Shown piece by piece: positions 1-5,442 of a stretch of 12,573 bases of DNA; the first letter of the stretch is position 1; each line of letters starts with the position of its first letter. Source of the DNA: Pseudomonadota bacterium. Lineage in GTDB: Bacteria > Pseudomonadota > Gammaproteobacteria > Burkholderiales > Burkholderiaceae_C. The notes under the pieces are model-generated. The model ran no database searches and was not told where the DNA came from. It worked only from the letters and a program-made list of their open reading frames with translations. The DNA lies in assembly GCA_023435325.1 (NCBI GenBank), contig JAEYRT010000198.1:1-12573 (forward strand). The letters run 5' to 3'. The translations under genes were made by a program, and so were the position numbers.

Positions 1-27
1 GGATTGTGGTGTGGCGATGAAGGACAT

Positions 28-63
28 AGAAAAACCCGGCATCGCTAAAAACGAGGCCGGGTT
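28..63 (-). terminator. Intrinsic terminator of the Mn2+ exporter gene
   Basis: Read on the minus strand, AACCCGGC (63-56) pairs with GCCGGGTT (40-33) as a perfect 8-bp stem. A short inner TCG/CGA pairing continues it, and a T-rich tract (TTTTTCT) follows. It lies about 75 nt past the stop codon of the exporter gene and is oriented to end that transcript. Nothing recognisable as a gene lies between it and the left window edge. Confidence 0.8.
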
Positions 64-138
64 CACACATTCGGTTTCGTCTTTAGCAGGATTTATAAAG
101 CGCCCGCAAGCAGAAGCAAATCGGCGCGTAAGTGGCCA

Positions 139-717
139 TTATGCCAAACCTGGCACATGCTTGGTAAGCAGCGCCGCCACGCCGAGCACGAGGAAGATCA
201 CCGCCGAGATGATGTGCACCAAGCGTATCGGCACCTTCTTGACCAGCTTGTCGCCCAGCCACACCACAGGTGCGTTCGCCAGCATCATGCCCAGGGTCGT
301 GCCAAGCACCACCCACACATAGGCCTGGTACTGCGCGGCCAGCATGACGGTGGCAATTTGCGTCTTATCGCCCATTTCAGCCAGAAAGAACGCCAGCACC
401 GTGGCACCGAACACGCCCCAGCGCGATGACTCTGCCACGCCCTCGTCATCGAGCTTGTCTGGAATCAGCATCCAGATGGCCATGCCGATAAAGGACAGGC
501 CCAGAATCCAGCGCATCACGTCAGGCCCCATCAAGTCACTGATCCAGGCGCCTACAGCACCGGCCAGGCCGTGGTTGATGACAGTGGCCACAAAAATGCC
601 CAGCACGATGGGCCAGGGTTTGCGAAAACGGGCAGCGAGCACCAGAGACAACAGCTGCGTTTTATCGCCCATTTCTGCAAGGGCGACGATACCGGTCGAG
701 ATGAGGAAGGCTTCCAT
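139..717 (-). CDS. TMEM165/GDT1 (UPF0016) family Mn2+ exporter
   Basis: This 192-residue integral membrane protein belongs to the GDT1/TMEM165/UPF0016 family of cation exporters. Bacterial members such as Vibrio MneA remove excess Mn2+ across the inner membrane. The family signature E-x-G-D-K-T-Q appears twice, as EMGDKTQ at residues 15-21 and 114-120, one in each of two homologous three-helix halves. The halves are joined by a charged linker (about 86-100). The length is normal for a complete bacterial member. The start MEAFLISTG places the first motif directly in helix 1, and an in-frame TGA six codons upstream excludes a longer form. No Shine-Dalgarno sequence lies before this ATG, which is odd given the leader. 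A yybP-ykoY Mn2+ riboswitch upstream supports Mn2+ as substrate and indicates induction by Mn2+. The family call is firm; the substrate is inferred from family and riboswitch. Confidence 0.93.
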   Translation of the reverse strand: MEAFLISTGIVALAEMGDKTQLLSLVLAARFRKPWPIVLGIFVATVINHGLAGAVGAWISDLMGPDVMRWILGLSFIGMAIWMLIPDKLDDEGVAESSRWGVFGATVLAFFLAEMGDKTQIATVMLAAQYQAYVWVVLGTTLGMMLANAPVVWLGDKLVKKVPIRLVHIISAVIFLVLGVAALLTKHVPGLA

Positions 718-734
718 CGGAGGGAGAAGTTTTC

Positions 735-780
735 AAAAACAGGCTGGCTCAAGCGCGCATTGGCTACCTCCGCGCCAGCC
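735..780 (-). terminator. Riboswitch expression-platform terminator hairpin
   Basis: On the minus strand GGCTGGC (780-774) pairs with GCCAGCC (748-742). An inner GCG/CGC extension is interrupted by a CTTGA bulge, and TGTTTTT follows (741-735). The hairpin sits between the aptamer and the exporter start codon, where a transcriptional riboswitch would place its terminator. Its loop contains GTAGCCAAT (767-759), complementary to ATTGGCTGC (800-792) at the 3' edge of the aptamer with one G-U pair. Two mutually exclusive folds are therefore possible. The bulged stem makes this a moderate terminator. Confidence 0.6.
749..760 (-). other. Possible three-codon leader ORF (M-R-A-stop) with strong SD
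   Basis: On the minus strand GGAGG (772-768) is followed after seven nt by ATG (760-758) and then CGC, GCT and the stop TGA (751-749). This is the only good ribosome-binding site in the leader, and it lies inside the terminator hairpin. It is out of frame with the exporter, whose own ATG at 717 has no SD and begins 31 nt after this stop. A ribosome loaded here would cover the terminator stem. Whether it is translated cannot be judged from sequence; chance occurrence is possible. Confidence 0.3.
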
Positions 781-784
781 ATGG

Positions 785-913
785 AACGGTTGCAGCCAAT
801 GGTCTTGCCCAGCTTTTGCAAGCCGCATGCACCATAGCGCTCCCGCGCCAAGTCTGTTGATACATGCTTTTGGCGCATTGCACGCCAAACGGACTACTCC
901 CCAAGGACGCCGC
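785..913 (-). promoter_or_regulatory. yybP-ykoY Mn2+-sensing riboswitch aptamer
   Basis: The minus strand carries the hallmark pieces of the yybP-ykoY (Mn2+) aptamer in order. TTGGGGAGTAG lies at 904-894. A P2-type hairpin follows, with TTTGGCG pairing with CGCCAAA. Next comes the internal element ATCAACAGACTTGGCG (about 863-848), with a GCGC/GCGC hairpin enclosed by a GCATG/CATGC helix. Last is GGGCAAGACC (about 811-802) with a CTTGC/GCAAG pairing. P1 can close as GCGGC (913-909) with GCTGC (796-792), one G-U pair. The aptamer directly precedes a GDT1-type exporter, the usual regulon of this riboswitch, where Mn2+ binding switches expression on. Exact P1 limits are uncertain. Confidence 0.88.
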
Positions 914-914
914 T

Positions 915-941
915 ATTGTAGTGATCTGAAACAACTAGCAA
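915..941 (-). promoter_or_regulatory. Candidate promoter for riboswitch and Mn2+ exporter
   Basis: On the minus strand a -10-like TACAAT (920-915) is preceded, after a short 15-nt spacer, by TTGCTA as a weak -35. Transcription would begin near 908, just before the conserved GGGGAGTAG. That would cut into the P1 strand proposed for the aptamer, so the promoter or the P1 assignment needs adjustment. Low confidence. Confidence 0.3.
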
Positions 942-1166
942 ATTCGCGCCGTAGTACTCGGGTAAGCCCCAGGGTTGCGTTGTTGTATAGGAGCACAAAT
1001 TTGACAAAAACCGTATGGCCTGCCTGTTTCGTTGCTACATAATGGGCTCGCTCCCGGGTGCGCGGGTACAGGAGCTAGTGCGTTTGCGTCTCTAAGGTAG
1101 GTCACGGTCAGCTGGCTTTCGGTTAGGGCTCCATCGCGTTTCAAGTCTTTTTCTAGGAGTCCTACC
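942..1166 (+). other. Intergenic region: divergent promoters and long leader of first RRM gene
   Basis: No gene is visible here. The first RRM gene has a long candidate leader: a possible -10 element TACATAAT lies at 1036-1043, about 125 nt before the start, without a convincing -35. A perfect TTGACA at 1001-1006 has no -10 at the right distance. The leader can fold, for example GCTCC (1050-1054) with GGAGC (1071-1075) around a GC-rich core. The SD AGGAG lies at 1155-1159 inside the 11-nt dyad TAGGAGTCCTA (1154-1164). Long structured leaders are typical of cold-regulated RNA-binding protein genes; that parallel is inference. Confidence 0.4.
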
Positions 1167-1508
1167 ATGGGCAACAAACTGTACGTCGGCAATCTGCCAT
1201 ACGCTTTCCGCGACAACGACCTTGAGCAGGCGTTCTCTCAATTCGGCGCAGTGCAAAGCGCCAAGGTCATGATGGAGCGCGACACAGGCCGCTCCAAAGG
1301 CTTCGGCTTCGTGGAAATGGGCAGCGACGCTGAAGCCCAATCCGCCATTCAAGGCATGCACGGCCAAAATTACGGCGGCCGCGACCTGGTGGTCAACGAA
1401 GCCCGCCCCATGGAGCCCCGTCCTCCCCGTTCCGGCGGTTTTGGCGGCGGCCGCGGTAACGGCGGTGGCTTCGGCGGTGGTGGCTACGGTGGTCGCAACA
1501 GCTACTAA
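1167..1508 (+). CDS. Single-RRM, glycine-rich RNA-binding protein
   Basis: This 113-residue protein has one RNA recognition motif (about residues 3-80) and a glycine/arginine-rich tail (about 89-113). RNP2 is LYVGNL (5-10) and RNP1 is KGFGFVEM (44-51), with the aromatic residues that stack on RNA bases. The organisation matches the cyanobacterial Rbp and plant glycine-rich RNA-binding type, which bind single-stranded RNA and are often cold- or stress-induced. The start is supported by AGGAG seven nt upstream. A paralogue follows about 220 nt downstream on the same strand; 74 of the first 90 residues are identical. The gene has its own terminator, so the two are separate units. RNA binding is secure from motifs; targets are unknown. 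Confidence 0.93.
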   Translation: MGNKLYVGNLPYAFRDNDLEQAFSQFGAVQSAKVMMERDTGRSKGFGFVEMGSDAEAQSAIQGMHGQNYGGRDLVVNEARPMEPRPPRSGGFGGGRGNGGGFGGGGYGGRNSY

Positions 1509-1545
1509 TTCCAAACTTGGCGTTAATACCTAGCGCACAAGCTTG

Positions 1546-1570
1546 AAAGGAACCTTCGGGTTCCTTTTTT
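1546..1570 (+). terminator. Intrinsic terminator after first RRM gene
   Basis: GGAACC (1549-1554), the tetraloop TTCG and GGTTCC (1559-1564) form a compact stem, extended by AAA/TTT and followed by TTTTTT (1565-1570). The stable UUCG loop and clean U-tract make this a strong terminator, about 38 nt past the stop codon. Confidence 0.92.
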
Positions 1571-1600
1571 ATTGCCACAACGCGTTTTTCCACCAAACGG

Positions 1601-1630
1601 TTGCTATTTATAAATATCTCTGTCAATAAT
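1601..1630 (+). promoter_or_regulatory. Candidate promoter of second RRM gene
   Basis: TTGCTA (1601-1606) and AATAAT (1625-1630) are separated by 18 nt in a markedly AT-rich stretch that follows the first gene's terminator. This would give a leader of about 90 nt before the second RRM gene. The hexamers match the sigma-70 consensus moderately (4/6 and 5/6). Low to moderate confidence. Confidence 0.4.
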
Positions 1631-1725
1631 ATTTGCGCAGGTATTTAATGCCTGTTGTTTCAAATGGAATGTGCGGTTGCTTTTGTCATATGCACTGCAT
1701 GGAATAGATGGCAGAGGAGTTGGTA

Positions 1726-2163
1726 ATGGGTAGCAAGTTATATGTGGGCAATTTGCCCTATGCGGTGCGTGATCACGATCTGCAGCAAGCCTTCGCACAA
1801 TTCGGCACGGTACATACGGCCAAGGTCATGATGGAGCGCGATACAGGCCGCTCCAAAGGCTTTGGTTTTGTGGAGATGGGTAGTGAAGGCGAAGCCAGCG
1901 CAGCCATTCAAGGCATGAATGGCCAGCCCTTAGGGGGGCGTAGCCTGGTCGTGAACGAGGCGCGCCCCATGGAGCCACGCCCACCCCGTTCCGGCTTCAA
2001 CGGTGGCTATAACCATGGTGGTGGCAACAACAACTATGCAGGGCGCAATGAAGGAGGCTTTCGCAGCCCCTATGGCACAGGGCCCCGCAACCGCAATTTC
2101 TCGAATACAGATGGCGGATATGAGCAACCCAATAATCGACAGCGCAATAACAATCAATACTGA
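1726..2163 (+). CDS. Single-RRM RNA-binding protein with Asn/Gly-rich tail (paralogue)
   Basis: This 145-residue paralogue of the preceding gene has RNP2 LYVGNL at 5-10 and RNP1 KGFGFVEM at 44-51. The RRM ends near residue 80 and a shared linker EARPMEPRPPRSG leads into the tail. Here the tail is longer (about 55 residues) and rich in Asn, Gly, Arg and Tyr, ending NNNQY, unlike the pure Gly/Arg tail of its neighbour. Such low-complexity tails usually add RNA affinity or self-association. I chose the ATG at 1726 because GAGGAG (1714-1719) is well spaced before it and the protein then aligns end to end with the paralogue. The ATG at 1708 would add six residues without an SD. It appears to be a separate transcription unit. 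Confidence 0.92.
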   Translation: MGSKLYVGNLPYAVRDHDLQQAFAQFGTVHTAKVMMERDTGRSKGFGFVEMGSEGEASAAIQGMNGQPLGGRSLVVNEARPMEPRPPRSGFNGGYNHGGGNNNYAGRNEGGFRSPYGTGPRNRNFSNTDGGYEQPNNRQRNNNQY

Positions 2164-2173
2164 CAAGCAATTA

Positions 2174-2210
2174 AAAACAGAAAAAACCCTTTAAGGGTTT
2201 TTTCTGTTTT
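2174..2210. terminator. Convergent bidirectional terminator, 17-bp perfect stem
   Basis: A perfect 17-bp inverted repeat has arms 2174-2190 and 2194-2210 with a TTA loop, and the core CCCT/AGGG is flanked by A-tracts and T-tracts. Because A-rich and T-rich arms flank the core on both strands, it can terminate the second RRM gene (plus) and the kdsD-kdsC-lptC operon (minus), which converge here. Confidence 0.9.
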
Positions 2211-2235
2211 GAGAGCTCATTCCTACAGTAATTAG

Positions 2236-2273
2236 GTTATTAATCCTACTTTTCATTAATCCGGATTAATAAC
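2236..2273. repeat. Inverted and direct ATTAATCC repeats at the lptC stop
   Basis: GTTATTAATCC (2236-2246) is the exact reverse complement of GGATTAATAAC (2263-2273). A second direct copy of ATTAATCC at 2255-2262 abuts the inverted one at 2263-2270, giving a perfect 16-bp palindrome. The last five lptC codons and its stop lie inside. As RNA the outer arms could form an 11-bp AU-rich hairpin at the end of the lptC message, with no U-tract of its own. Function unknown. Confidence 0.6.
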
Positions 2274-2852
2274 ACCACGCACCCGGCCTTTCATTTCCAC
2301 CACCTGGGAAAGATTGTCGTAATCCAGGCTGTCTCCATGGAACTGGTCATTGCCACGGGTAATCACCACGGGCAAATGGGACTTCACGCGCTCCTCATTG
2401 GTCCAGGCATGCAGAAACTCGCCCTCCAGTTTCAGAGCAGGAGTGGCCTTGTTTGCTGCCACGCGCTCCACCACCGCATCACCCCACAACTGCACTTCGG
2501 AAGCGTCGGAATTGCTCGCGCCACGCTTGGCGGAAGACACGGTCACGGTGCCATCTGGCGCCAGGCTGCGTGTGCGGACGCGATCAATTTCCAGCGTGTC
2601 GGACTGCGGCAGATGCCGGGCCTCTTCTCCCTGAATCACGCTTTGCAAACGCCCCTTGGCATCGAACTGGTGCACCGAGAAGTTTTCCAGGGTGTAGTCG
2701 GGCTCTGCCGACACCACGGTCTCCGTTTTGCCCAGCAACGGTTTGGGCGCATTGCGCACCAACCACCAGGTGCCCAGGGCCAGCATGACCATGAGCAGCA
2801 CAGGCAGATAAATGGAGGCCTGCTCCCAAATACGCTGCAAGGTGTTCTTCAT
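2256..2852 (-). CDS. lptC: LPS export system periplasmic protein LptC
   Basis: LptC is the bitopic inner-membrane component of the Lpt machine. It takes lipopolysaccharide from the LptBFG transporter and hands it to periplasmic LptA. This 198-residue protein has one N-terminal transmembrane segment (about 14-32, rich in L, V and M and ending TWWLVR) and then a periplasmic beta-jellyroll domain (about 50-190). Length and layout fit the family; sequence conservation in LptC is low, so the call also rests on its place after kdsC. I chose the ATG at 2852 because it overlaps the kdsC stop as ATGA and has GGAGG about ten nt upstream. An upstream in-frame start would intrude 60 nt into kdsC. Unusually, lptA and lptB do not follow; the operon ends here. 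Confidence 0.9.
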   Translation of the reverse strand: MKNTLQRIWEQASIYLPVLLMVMLALGTWWLVRNAPKPLLGKTETVVSAEPDYTLENFSVHQFDAKGRLQSVIQGEEARHLPQSDTLEIDRVRTRSLAPDGTVTVSSAKRGASNSDASEVQLWGDAVVERVAANKATPALKLEGEFLHAWTNEERVKSHLPVVITRGNDQFHGDSLDYDNLSQVVEMKGRVRGVINPD

Positions 2853-3409
2853 CGTTGATACGCCTCCAACAGCCGTGAATATTGCACGCTGGCGACCAAC
2901 AGCAGATCGCACAGTTCACGCACTGCGCCCTGGCCGCCTGGAGCCTGCGTCACATAGTCGGCGATCGCGCTATTTTCTGCATGCGCATTGCTGGGCGCAC
3001 AGGCAAAGGCGCAGCGCTGCATGACGGGCAGGTCAGGCCAGTCATCGCCCATTGCAGCCGCCTGGCTCCATGACAGGCCCAGTGCATCCAGAATCGATTG
3101 GGCTGCTGGCACTTTGTCTTCAGTGCCGTAGACCACGTGGTTCACGCCCAGTTGCTGCAGGCGCAGACGCAGCGGCAGCGAATCACGTCCTGTCACCACA
3201 GCAGGCGTAATGCCCGCCTTCTGCAGCAGTTTGATGCCGTGTCCATCCAGGGTGTTGAAGCGCTTGATGGTTTCTCCATGCTCGGTAAAGTGCAGACCGC
3301 CATCGGTCAGCACGCCATCGACATCGAAAAACACCACACGCACGGCCTGTGCCTGCAGCAGCAGCTCAGGTGAGAAATGCAAGGCGGGGCGCACAAACGG
3401 GCGAGGCAT
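2849..3409 (-). CDS. kdsC: 3-deoxy-D-manno-octulosonate 8-phosphate phosphatase
   Basis: KdsC hydrolyses KDO-8-phosphate to KDO and phosphate in the cytoplasm, the third step of KDO synthesis for the LPS inner core. It is a capless C0 HAD phosphatase of 186 residues, the normal size. Motif I is DVDGVLTDG, with nucleophile D29 and acid/base D31; motif II is VVTGR (71-75); motif III is K99 in EDKVPA; motif IV is GDDWPD (121-126). The family is active as a tetramer. The start overlaps the kdsD stop as TGATG, with AAGGTG just upstream, and its own stop overlaps the lptC start as ATGA. All three genes are therefore translationally coupled. High confidence. Confidence 0.96.
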   Translation of the reverse strand: MPRPFVRPALHFSPELLLQAQAVRVVFFDVDGVLTDGGLHFTEHGETIKRFNTLDGHGIKLLQKAGITPAVVTGRDSLPLRLRLQQLGVNHVVYGTEDKVPAAQSILDALGLSWSQAAAMGDDWPDLPVMQRCAFACAPSNAHAENSAIADYVTQAPGGQGAVRELCDLLLVASVQYSRLLEAYQR

Positions 3410-4410
3410 CAGATCACCTTTGCCAACATCAGGTCCCGGATATGGACCATGCCTACCAGCTGCGACTGCGCGTTGACGACCAAGACGGATGTAATGCCGT
3501 GCTGCTCCATCATCTGGGCCGCATCCGCCGCCAGCGCATCCGTACCGATGGTGCGCGGGTTGGCATGCATCAACTCGGCGGCCTTGGCGTTGCGCAAATC
3601 CGTGCCGTCTTCAATGCGGCGACGCAAATCCCCATCCGTGAAAATGCCCAGAACCTGATCGTTGTCGTCCACGATGGCACTGGCGCCCAGGTTCTTGGCA
3701 CTGATCTCACGCATCAGGCGATCAAAGCCATCGGCAGGACGCACCTTGGGTACCTCGTCGCCACTGCGCATCACATCGCGCACATGCGTCAGCAGCTTGC
3801 GTCCCAGTGCACCACCGGGGTGCGACAGCGCGAAATCTTCGGCCTTGAAACCACGCGCATCCAGCAAGGCCGCTGCCAGCGCATCGCCCAACGCCAGCTG
3901 CACGGTGGTACTGGCTGTAGGGGCCAGATTCAGCGGACATGCTTCACGCTCCACGCTGGTATCGAGCACCCAGTCCGAGTGTTTGGCCAGGCTGGACTGC
4001 AAGCCTCCAGTCATGCCTGCGATACGCACGCCCTGGCGCTTGAGAGCTGGCAGCAGCGAAGTCAGTTCATTGCTCTCACCGCTGTTGGAAATGGCCAGCA
4101 CCAGATCTTTGTCGGTAACCATGCCCAGGTCGCCATGGCTGGCTTCACCCGGGTGCACAAAAAATGCAGGGGTTCCGGTGGAAGCCAATGTGGCAGCAAT
4201 CTTGCGACCGATGTGGCCACTCTTGCCCATGCCCATGACCACGATGCGTCCGGGCGTGGCCAGCATGGCCTGGGCGACCTGGACAAAACTGTCATCCAGG
4301 CGTTGTGCCATGGCTTGCAAGGACTGAATCTCAATGGCCAGTGTTTCACGCGCAGTGGCCAAGGCTTGCGTGGCGCCCAGTACGGGCGTGTTCTGCATGG
4401 GGGTATTCAT
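3409..4410 (-). CDS. kdsD: D-arabinose 5-phosphate isomerase (KpsF/GutQ family)
   Basis: KdsD interconverts D-ribulose 5-phosphate and D-arabinose 5-phosphate, the first committed step of KDO synthesis. The 333-residue protein has an N-terminal SIS domain (about 40-180), with GMGKSGHIGRK (60-70), the HPGEASHGDLG segment (86-96) and ISNSGESNEL (107-116). The family motif LSHPGGALGRKLL (195-207) follows, then a pair of CBS domains (about 210-265 and 275-333). Length and order match the family. Two ATGs are possible (residues 1 and 5) and neither has a clear SD. The first directly follows an 8-bp hairpin and lies seven nt after a TAAAAT element, so the message may be leaderless. It is first in the kdsD-kdsC-lptC operon and divergent from apt. 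Confidence 0.95.
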   Translation of the reverse strand: MNTPMQNTPVLGATQALATARETLAIEIQSLQAMAQRLDDSFVQVAQAMLATPGRIVVMGMGKSGHIGRKIAATLASTGTPAFFVHPGEASHGDLGMVTDKDLVLAISNSGESNELTSLLPALKRQGVRIAGMTGGLQSSLAKHSDWVLDTSVEREACPLNLAPTASTTVQLALGDALAAALLDARGFKAEDFALSHPGGALGRKLLTHVRDVMRSGDEVPKVRPADGFDRLMREISAKNLGASAIVDDNDQVLGIFTDGDLRRRIEDGTDLRNAKAAELMHANPRTIGTDALAADAAQMMEQHGITSVLVVNAQSQLVGMVHIRDLMLAKVI

Positions 4411-4429
4411 GCACCGATTTTATCGGTGC
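4411..4429 (-). promoter_or_regulatory. Palindrome with -10 element abutting the kdsD start
   Basis: GCACCGAT (4411-4418) and ATCGGTGC (4422-4429) form a perfect 8-bp inverted repeat with a TTT spacer, ending one base before the kdsD ATG. On the minus strand it contains TAAAAT (4422-4417), whose expected start site is 4410, the A of the ATG. No good -35 hexamer is visible. It could be an operator over a leaderless promoter, or a hairpin that blocks initiation. Confidence 0.4.
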
Positions 4430-4719
4430 CGGTATGACCACGCTGCGCGCCAAGTGCCCGTGCTGCTTTCCGCCGTTTCCCCCAAGTTCTGCCCAAGGGT
4501 GGAAAAACCCTAGCTCAGCCTGTTCAGGAAAAGCGGCATCGGTCGCGATACCTGGCAATCCAGGTGCATTGATGCCTGTGCGGTGTGCGCAAAAGCGGAC
4601 CTCTGGGTACACTTTTTCAAATATTTGCCCCTGCCTGGCAACGCCTGCGGGGGTTGTCACCAGCGAGCACCTTGTTCTTCGCCCATTGCCGCACCTCCAT
4701 CGACCCGGTGCAGGCCCTG
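4430..4719 (+). other. kdsD-apt divergent intergenic region with apt leader
   Basis: No gene is supported here. A possible -10 for apt, TACACT (4608-4613), lacks a convincing -35; it would give a leader of about 100 nt. The leader can fold CCCCTGC (4627-4633) with GCGGGGG (about 4648-4654) through one G-U pair. A small inverted repeat ACCTGG/CCAGGT lies at 4550-4565. Reading frames open across this stretch have no ribosome site or recognisable product. Confidence 0.35.
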
Positions 4720-5289
4720 ATGAATTCCCCCATGTATACCAACAGCGTCAACGACTACCTCCGCCAGAACATCCGCACCGTGCCTGACTGGCCCGCCCCT
4801 GGCGTGCAATTTCGCGACATCACCCCCTTGCTGCAGAACCCCAAGGTGTTTCGCGTGCTGATTGATGCATTTGTGCATCGTTATATGGATGCAGACAAGC
4901 GCCCTGATGTGGTGGCGGGCCTGGACGCACGCGGTTTCATTCTGGGCTCCGTGATTGCCTATGAACTCAATGTGGGTTTCGTACCCATCCGCAAGAAGGG
5001 CAAACTGCCTTTCACCACGGTGGAAGAAACCTATGAACTGGAATATGGCAGCGCCACCGTGGAATTGCACACGGATGCCGTCAAGCCCGGCGACCGCGTA
5101 CTGCTGATTGACGACTTGATTGCCACTGGCGGCACCATGATGGCTGGCAAGAAGCTGATCGAAAAGCTGGGAGCCACCGTGATGGAAGGCGCAGCCATCG
5201 TGGACTTGCCCGAGCTGGGTGGCTCCAAGCTGCTGCGCGAAACCGGCAAGCTGCCCTTGTTCACCCTGGTGGATTTTTCTGGCCACTGA
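4720..5289 (+). CDS. apt: Adenine phosphoribosyltransferase
   Basis: APRT salvages adenine by joining it to PRPP, giving AMP and pyrophosphate in the cytoplasm. The 189-residue protein shows the type I phosphoribosyltransferase PRPP loop VLLIDDLIATGGTM (127-140), the N-terminal PDWPAPGVQFRDITPLL segment typical of APRT (22-38), GLDARGFILG (67-76) and RKKGKLP (91-97). Length is normal. The start is uncertain: ATG 4720 and ATG 4732 both lack a good SD, and homology begins soon after (YTNSVNDYLRQNIRTVPDWP). An upstream in-frame start at 4585 would add 45 unlikely residues. The gene is divergent from kdsD and ends at a strong terminator, so it is a single-gene unit. Confidence 0.95.
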   Translation: MNSPMYTNSVNDYLRQNIRTVPDWPAPGVQFRDITPLLQNPKVFRVLIDAFVHRYMDADKRPDVVAGLDARGFILGSVIAYELNVGFVPIRKKGKLPFTTVEETYELEYGSATVELHTDAVKPGDRVLLIDDLIATGGTMMAGKKLIEKLGATVMEGAAIVDLPELGGSKLLRETGKLPLFTLVDFSGH

Positions 5290-5314
5290 GCCCCCAGGCC
5301 AGCGCCCTGCCCGC

Positions 5315-5338
5315 AAGCCGGCTGATGCCGGCTTTTTT
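5315..5338 (+). terminator. Intrinsic terminator after apt
   Basis: GCCGGC (5317-5322), loop TGAT and GCCGGC (5327-5332) form a GC-only stem extended by AA/TT, followed by TTTTTT (5333-5338). It lies 25 nt past the apt stop. The DUF4105 gene downstream therefore probably needs its own promoter, which I could not identify in 5339-5442. Confidence 0.93.
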
Positions 5339-5442
5339 GTGCTCTGGCACAACGTGGCCGAGAATGCGGCAGACGCCAGACACGCGCACGCACGGCCGCT
5401 GGCCCCTGCACCAGCTTTTTCCTCCCCGCTCTTTTGCTGACC

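Noticed and set aside
735..741. Similarity between the T-tract region of the riboswitch terminator and the outer arm of the 106-bp palindrome (TTTTCAAAAACAGG versus TTTCAAAACAGG)
   Set aside because: The match is short and low-complexity, and the symmetry of the larger element is not present there; likely chance.
552..878. Minus-strand frame of 108 codons covering the riboswitch
   Set aside because: It overlaps the exporter in another frame and the aptamer; the structured RNA explains the sequence better.
1001..1006. Perfect TTGACA as a -35 for the first RRM gene
   Set aside because: No -10-like hexamer lies 16-18 nt downstream; the nearest TACATAAT is about 30 nt away.
1690..1700. ATGCACTGCAT dyad upstream of the second RRM gene
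   Set aside because: An 11-nt dyad in an AT-rich leader is expected by chance and has no second copy nearby.
3349..4437. Open plus-strand frame of 362 codons opposite kdsD and kdsC
   Set aside because: It is antisense to strongly supported kdsD and kdsC, has a His/Gln-rich composition typical of reverse-strand reading of high-GC genes, and no family motif.
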